Source: JAVEVF01 sp034005175 (lineage in GTDB: Bacteria; Actinomycetota; Coriobacteriia; Anaerosomatales; SLCP01). Taken from it: a DNA stretch of 18,333 nucleotides. Under the pieces are notes generated by a model. It made no database searches. It had not been told where the DNA came from and saw only the letters and a program-made list of their open reading frames with translations. Positions 14,642 to 18,333 of the stretch are shown here, in pieces. Position numbers and translations under genes: made by a program. Where the stretch lies: the NCBI GenBank assembly GCA_034005175.1, contig JAVEVF010000030.1, positions 1-18,333 on the forward strand. The letters are read 5' to 3'. Positions within the stretch are counted from its first letter, which is position 1, and the number at the start of each line of letters is the position of its first letter.

Positions 14642-14713
14642 ATGTCCACATCGTGCACACCCCCTATTACTACTGCTATTGCTTATAGATAAAGAGAAAG
14701 GAACAGTAGACAG
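14642..14713 (+). other. oriC, downstream part: probable unwinding site with DnaA-trios
   Basis: A DnaA-box-like ATGTCCACA (14642-14650) is followed by a GC-rich spacer and then CTA TTA CTA CTG CTA TTG (14664-14681). On the complementary strand read 3' to 5' these are GAT AAT GAT GAC GAT AAC, which fits the DnaA-trio pattern (3'-[G/A]AT repeats) of the Bacillus subtilis basal unwinding system. An AT-rich patch (14682-14700) and the dnaN start follow. The order box, GC spacer, trios, AT-rich is the known architecture. The assignment here is by resemblance. Confidence 0.65.
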
Positions 14714-15820
14714 ATGAAGCTGACAGTCGCCCGAGGAGAGCTTGTAGATGCCCTGTCCGTAGTGAGTAGGGGCCTATCTTCCAGGTCTACCCTTCCTATT
14801 CTCTCAGGGATTCTAGTATCGGCTTCATCTGATGGAGCGGTGAGCCTTCAGGCAACCGATCTAGAGGTATCAGTCCGCAAGAGCCTTCCCCTCGTGTCAG
14901 TGGAACGTGAGGGAGTGACCGTTGTACCCGGAAGACTCTTCTCAGACATAGTCCGCTCGTTGCCTGAAGCAGCTGTCACCCTCTCGCTTGAGGGAGACAC
15001 GCTCGCGATCTCATGCATGCAGTCTTCCTTCACCGTAAGAACCTTGGGGGCGGATGATTTTCCACGATTCCCGGAGATAACGCCTGCCACCTCAATATCT
15101 CTTCCTTCTGAGAGTGTGAGCGAGATAGTCCACCACGTTTCCAGGGCAGTCAGTAGGGATGAAACGAGACCAGTTCTCACAGGCATCCTGCTTACTGTGG
15201 AGCGGCAGAACGTCCGCATGGTGGCTACGGATTCTTACCGTCTCGCGGTTAAGGAAGATCTGGTAGAGGGAGCAAACCTTGATGACCTCCAGGTGGTAGT
15301 CCCAGGCAAGGTGATGGAAGAGGTCTCACGGATAGCCCCGGAAGGAGAGAGCATCACGATCGGGGTGAGCGAGAATCAAGCGGTATTCATGTTCGGGACG
15401 ACTGAGTTCGTGGCGAGACGGATAGAAGGAACGTTCCCGAACTATCGCCAGCTCATTCCTAAAGAGAGCGAAACCAAGGTAAGCGTATCTCGGGAAGAGA
15501 CGATAGCAGCTGTGAAGAGGGTGTCTCTCCTGGCGCAGCACAACACGCCCTTAAGGATGACGGTTAACGCCGAAGACCAGACACTAGGCTTGTCCGCGCA
15601 GACGGCAGACATCGGAGACGCATCCGAAGACCTCATGGCCACCGTTGAGGGTCCTGACGTGGAGATCGCGTTCAACCATTCATTTCTGTTGGATGGTCTG
15701 ATGGCGACGGGCGGGGAGAGTGTTCGAATCGATATCGTGAGCCCTTTGAAACCCGGGGTAGTCACGAGTCCCGACGATGAAGGGTTCTTATACCTTCTCA
15801 TGCCAGTTCGATTGGGATGA
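14714..15820 (+). CDS. dnaN: DNA polymerase III beta sliding clamp
   Basis: 368-residue processivity clamp that forms a ring dimer around DNA and tethers PolC/DnaE, MutS, ligase and other partners. The N-terminal MKLTVARGELVDALSVVSRGLSSRSTLPILSG is the family start. The three repeated clamp domains fall at about 1-120, 125-245 and 246-368. VRMVATDSYRLAVKE marks the hydrophobic partner pocket of domain 2, and the C-terminus YLLMPVRLG is the conserved end that closes the pocket. AAAGGA lies about 12 bases before the ATG. The gene uses many ATA, AGA and AGG codons compared with the left-arm genes. It lies 238 bp after dnaA and 7 bp before recF. Confidence 0.97.
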   Translation: MKLTVARGELVDALSVVSRGLSSRSTLPILSGILVSASSDGAVSLQATDLEVSVRKSLPLVSVEREGVTVVPGRLFSDIVRSLPEAAVTLSLEGDTLAISCMQSSFTVRTLGADDFPRFPEITPATSISLPSESVSEIVHHVSRAVSRDETRPVLTGILLTVERQNVRMVATDSYRLAVKEDLVEGANLDDLQVVVPGKVMEEVSRIAPEGESITIGVSENQAVFMFGTTEFVARRIEGTFPNYRQLIPKESETKVSVSREETIAAVKRVSLLAQHNTPLRMTVNAEDQTLGLSAQTADIGDASEDLMATVEGPDVEIAFNHSFLLDGLMATGGESVRIDIVSPLKPGVVTSPDDEGFLYLLMPVRLG

Positions 15821-15827
15821 AGAAGAG

Positions 15828-16943
15828 GTGTCGGGACTTCGTGTCCTGTCAATCCAGCTAGCGCGGTTTCGTAACCACATAGAGTGGAGCTCGGAGCTAA
15901 GTGATGGGCTCACAGTCCTTGTAGGAAGGAACGCAGCTGGAAAGACAAACGTACTTGAAGGGATCATCGTCTCAGCTACGGGAACCTCGTTCAGGTCCTT
16001 CTCCTGGGAAGATCTCGTCTTACAAGGCGAAGAAGGTGCAAGGGTGTGTCTTTCGGCAGAAAGGGACGCGGCACCGCTAGAGATCACCCTCGATGTTGAT
16101 AGTGGTGGAACGAGAAGGTTTTCTGTGAACGGCCGCGTTCGGAAGAAGCTCTCGGATGTGGCGGGGCGAGTTCCTGTTGTCGCGTTTGTCCCAGAGGATC
16201 TGCTGATGTCGAAGGGGCCCGCCGAATCCAGAAGAATCCCGCTGGATGCTTTGGGCGACCGGCTTTCAAGGGCGTACTCAGCTATCCGTATGGAGTACGC
16301 TCGGCTAGTCAAACAGCGCAACGTCCTGCTGAGGCAAGGAGCGGCCGACAACCATCTCGACCCATGGGACGAGATGGTAGCGAGTGTCGGGGCCTCGCTG
16401 GCGTGGCACAGAACACACTTGCTGGCCCGGTTGGAGCCGACTGCGTTAGAGGCATACGGGTTGGTTAGTGACGGAGAAAGATTAGAGATGGTTTACGCGG
16501 CCAGCTGGGCTCCGGAGCCGATGGGGATATCGGAGGCCGCGTCCTTGGATAAGGATGCCATTAGAGAAGCGGTCGCCGAGGGGCTTGAGAGGGAGCGGCA
16601 GAAGGAGCGAGACAGAGGGGCCACCTTGATGGGGCCCCATCGGGACGACATATCGTTTCTCATCGACGGGAGATCCTCACGTGCTTTTGCGTCCCAAGGA
16701 CAGCACCGGACGATAGCTCTCGCGTGGAAGATGGCCGAGGTCGCTGTAGTGGAGCAGGTATCCGGTGTGCGCCCCCTTCTCCTTCTCGATGACGTCATGT
16801 CGGAGTTTGACGAGGTTCGCAGAGATGCGCTGTCCCGGTACGTTATGGGAGGCCCCCAGACGGTGTTGACGACCACGAATCTCACCTACTTCTCCGAGGA
16901 ACTGCTCGGCGATGCTCTTGTTGTGAGGCTTGGCAATGGCTAA
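15828..16943 (+). CDS. recF: DNA replication and repair protein RecF
   Basis: 371-residue SMC/ABC-type ATPase that helps load RecA at single-strand gaps. Walker A is GRNAAGKT (33-40), the ABC signature region FASQGQHRTIALAWKM lies near 285-300, and Walker B is LLLLDDVMSEFD near 316-327. RVLSIQLARFRNHIEW at the N-terminus is the family opening. I chose GTG at 15828 because it starts the conserved domain at once and follows the dnaN stop by 7 bp. An upstream ATG at 15777 would give a 17-residue extension unlike RecF that lies inside dnaN. The last 8 bases overlap the next gene. The length is normal. Confidence 0.96.
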   Translation: MSGLRVLSIQLARFRNHIEWSSELSDGLTVLVGRNAAGKTNVLEGIIVSATGTSFRSFSWEDLVLQGEEGARVCLSAERDAAPLEITLDVDSGGTRRFSVNGRVRKKLSDVAGRVPVVAFVPEDLLMSKGPAESRRIPLDALGDRLSRAYSAIRMEYARLVKQRNVLLRQGAADNHLDPWDEMVASVGASLAWHRTHLLARLEPTALEAYGLVSDGERLEMVYAASWAPEPMGISEAASLDKDAIREAVAEGLERERQKERDRGATLMGPHRDDISFLIDGRSSRAFASQGQHRTIALAWKMAEVAVVEQVSGVRPLLLLDDVMSEFDEVRRDALSRYVMGGPQTVLTTTNLTYFSEELLGDALVVRLGNG

Positions 16944-17508
16944 GAGAAGAGCGCGGCCTGTGAAGCTCGGAGAAGCCCTCGACTCATGGGTGCGTTCAGC
17001 GGACAGGCAAGGCGGGCTATCTAGAGCGAGAGCAGTAAGCTTGTGGCCCGAGATAGCCGGCCCTGAGATCGCGCAGCACACGATGGGGATAGCACTTCGC
17101 CAGGGGCTGATGAGCGTGCACGTGGACTCCCATGTATGGGCGACAGAACTAACGCTTCTTTCCGAGGAGCTGAAAGACCGCCTTAACGCCGCTCTTGGTG
17201 AGGGCGCGGTAAGAGAGATGAGGTTCACTGTCTCCCGCAAGGTCAACGACGCCAGGGCAGTTGCCAGCGAGGAAGAATGTACCCGCCGCCGCTACGGAGG
17301 GGAGCGTGTGCGGCCCGCAGAGCTCACGACTTCAGAGATAGAGGCTATACGCAAGCAGGCGAGAACGATCGAAAGCCCCGACCTCCGAGATGCGGCCGTA
17401 CGAGCCCAGATACGCGATCTTGAGGTGAAAAAGGCTCGGGACGCACAGAACGCGGCGCACGAGACAGATAAGGGCGCGACAGAGCCCAAAAAGCCCGACA
17501 TACGCTAG
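16936..17508 (+). CDS. dciA: DciA (DUF721) replicative helicase loader
   Basis: 190-residue DUF721 protein. The conserved core is GEALDSWVRSADRQGG, then VSLWPEIAGPEIAQHT, then LMSVHVDSHVWATELTLLSEELKDRLNAALG and MRFTVS. This is the KH-like domain that in other bacteria (Pseudomonas, Mycobacterium) interacts with DnaB and acts as the ancestral loader in species without DnaC/DnaI. The C-terminal third (about 110-190) is highly charged, Lys/Arg/Glu-rich and probably disordered. I chose the ATG at 16936, with GAGG eight bases upstream, over a TTG at 16930. It overlaps recF by 8 bp. The recF-dciA-gyrB order is common in Actinomycetota. The family call is strong; the loader role is from family knowledge. 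Confidence 0.9.
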   Translation: MAKRRARPVKLGEALDSWVRSADRQGGLSRARAVSLWPEIAGPEIAQHTMGIALRQGLMSVHVDSHVWATELTLLSEELKDRLNAALGEGAVREMRFTVSRKVNDARAVASEEECTRRRYGGERVRPAELTTSEIEAIRKQARTIESPDLRDAAVRAQIRDLEVKKARDAQNAAHETDKGATEPKKPDIR

Positions 17509-17523
17509 GCGTTGTGTTAGAAT
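17495..17523 (+). promoter_or_regulatory. Candidate gyrB promoter
   Basis: CCGACA (17495-17500, 4 of 6 to TTGACA) and TAGAAT (17518-17523, 5 of 6 to TATAAT) are separated by 17 bp. The -35 lies inside the last codons of dciA. Transcription would begin near 17530, about 70 bp before gyrB. Confidence 0.5.
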
Positions 17524-17533
17524 ATGGGATGTG

Positions 17534-17551
17534 ACCACAACATGTCGTGGT
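17534..17551. promoter_or_regulatory. Operator-like imperfect palindrome before gyrB
   Basis: ACCACAACATGTCGTGGT is an 18-bp dyad with one mismatched pair (A17539 against C17546). It begins 10 bp after the candidate -10 box, in the early transcribed region. It could be a repressor site for gyrB. I recognise no matching regulator. A second small stem, TGGCGC/GCGCCA (17568-17573 and 17577-17582), lies just before the ribosome binding site. Confidence 0.4.
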
Positions 17552-17597
17552 GGCCCCCCAAACACCCTGGCGCGGTGCGCCATAAGAAGGAGCGAGC

Positions 17598-18333
17598 GTG
17601 CCCGAGAAGTCGTATTCAGGCAAAGACATCCAAGTTCTCGAAGGGCTCGAAGCGGTCCGGAAGCGTCCCAGCATGTACATCGGGTCGACAGGCCCGAAGG
17701 GGCTGCACCATCTCGTATATGAAGTCGTCGACAACTCGGTAGACGAAGCCCTTGCCGGCTACTGCACTGCGATTGACATCATCCTCAAGCCAGATGGATC
17801 CGTCGCGGTCGTGGACAATGGCCGAGGCATCCCTACCGACAACGTCCCGAAGCACCGCAAGCCTGCCGTGGAGGTGGTGCTCACAGCGCTGCACGCGGGA
17901 GGCAAGTTCGGGGGTGACGGCTACAAGGTCTCAGGCGGTCTCCACGGAGTGGGCGTGTCGGTCGTGAACGCTCTTTCAGAAAGACTGGACGTTGAGGTCA
18001 AGCGCGACGGCAAGGTCTGGGAGCAGAGCTACAAGTACGGCAAGCCCACTGGACCCCTGAAGGTCACAGGCCGTACGAAGGCAACAGGAACGACCGTCAC
18101 GTTTTGGCCTGATGCCGAGATCTTCGAGACCGTCGATTTCGACTTCGATACGCTCTCGACACGAATGCGTGAGACAGCGTTTCTGAACAAGAACCTGAAG
18201 ATCACGCTCGTCGACGAAAGGGAGCTCGAGCCGCGGCGAGAGCAGTACCGATACGCCGGCGGCATCGTGGACTTCGTCAAGTATCTCAATGAGTCGAAGG
18301 AAGCCGTACACAGCAAGGTCGTGTACTTCGAGT
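17598..18333 (+). CDS. gyrB: DNA gyrase subunit B, 5' part (continues past right edge)
   Basis: N-terminal 245 residues of the gyrase ATPase subunit, which powers negative supercoiling together with GyrA. ATP-site residues align at the same numbers as in E. coli GyrB: E42 and N46 in YEVVDNSVDEALAG, D73 in VVDNGRGIP, and the lid GGLHGVGVSVVNALS (113-127). KRPSMYIGST near residue 22-31 is also conserved. The start is GTG with AAGGAG (17587-17592) five bases upstream, which fixes it well. An ATG at residue 26 is too far inside the conserved domain. The transducer and TOPRIM domains would lie beyond the window. ParE is an alternative, but the position next to recF and dciA at the origin makes GyrB far more likely. 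Confidence 0.96.
   Translation, partial: MPEKSYSGKDIQVLEGLEAVRKRPSMYIGSTGPKGLHHLVYEVVDNSVDEALAGYCTAIDIILKPDGSVAVVDNGRGIPTDNVPKHRKPAVEVVLTALHAGGKFGGDGYKVSGGLHGVGVSVVNALSERLDVEVKRDGKVWEQSYKYGKPTGPLKVTGRTKATGTTVTFWPDAEIFETVDFDFDTLSTRMRETAFLNKNLKITLVDERELEPRREQYRYAGGIVDFVKYLNESKEAVHSKVVYFE

Noticed and set aside
15777..15827. ATG at 15777 as the recF start
   Set aside because: It lies within the dnaN coding region in another frame, adds residues not seen in RecF, and the GTG at 15828 starts the conserved domain directly.

Overview
This window is the chromosomal replication origin neighbourhood of a high-GC Gram-positive bacterium. Gene order, the 44-residue L34 protein, the short Oxa1-type YidC and the DUF721/DciA helicase loader next to gyrB point to Actinomycetota. 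A deep, non-Streptomyces class such as Coriobacteriia or a relative is my best guess. That placement is inference from family resemblance; I ran no search.

Layout. Everything left of about 11.4 kb is on the minus strand and everything right of about 12.2 kb is on the plus strand, so transcription diverges from the origin. The left arm holds two minus-strand blocks. The block nearest the origin is rpmH-rnpA-yidD-yidC-jag (11418 down to 9154): ribosomal protein L34, RNase P protein, membrane-insertion factors and the RNA-binding protein Jag/KhpB. It has a near-consensus promoter and a strong terminator hairpin. After a 911-bp stretch without a convincing gene comes rsmG-parA-parB-ytxH-like-addB-addA (8242 to beyond the left edge). 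These genes are tightly packed or overlapping, and two perfect parS centromere sites lie in the leader. This block joins chromosome segregation (ParABS), 16S rRNA methylation and AddAB double-strand-break processing.

Origin and right arm. A 791-bp non-coding stretch (11419-12209) carries at least nine DnaA-box-like 9-mers, two of them perfect. It leads into an unusual gene encoding a GHKL (HATPase) domain joined to a C-terminal winged helix. That gene sits only 19 bp before dnaA and so appears to be the first gene of the dnaA transcription unit. The dnaA-dnaN gap has more boxes followed by a run of DnaA-trio-like triplets and an AT-rich patch, which resembles a Bacillus-type unwinding site. 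The origin therefore looks bipartite, with boxes on both sides of the HATPase-wHTH/dnaA pair. dnaN, recF, dciA and the 5' part of gyrB follow.

The genes form one functional theme: origin firing (DnaA, DnaA boxes, possibly the HATPase-wHTH protein), clamp and helicase loading (DnaN, DciA), repair of broken forks (RecF, AddAB), topology (GyrB) and origin segregation (ParAB-parS). The most novel candidate is the HATPase-wHTH protein placed between the origin boxes and dnaA.
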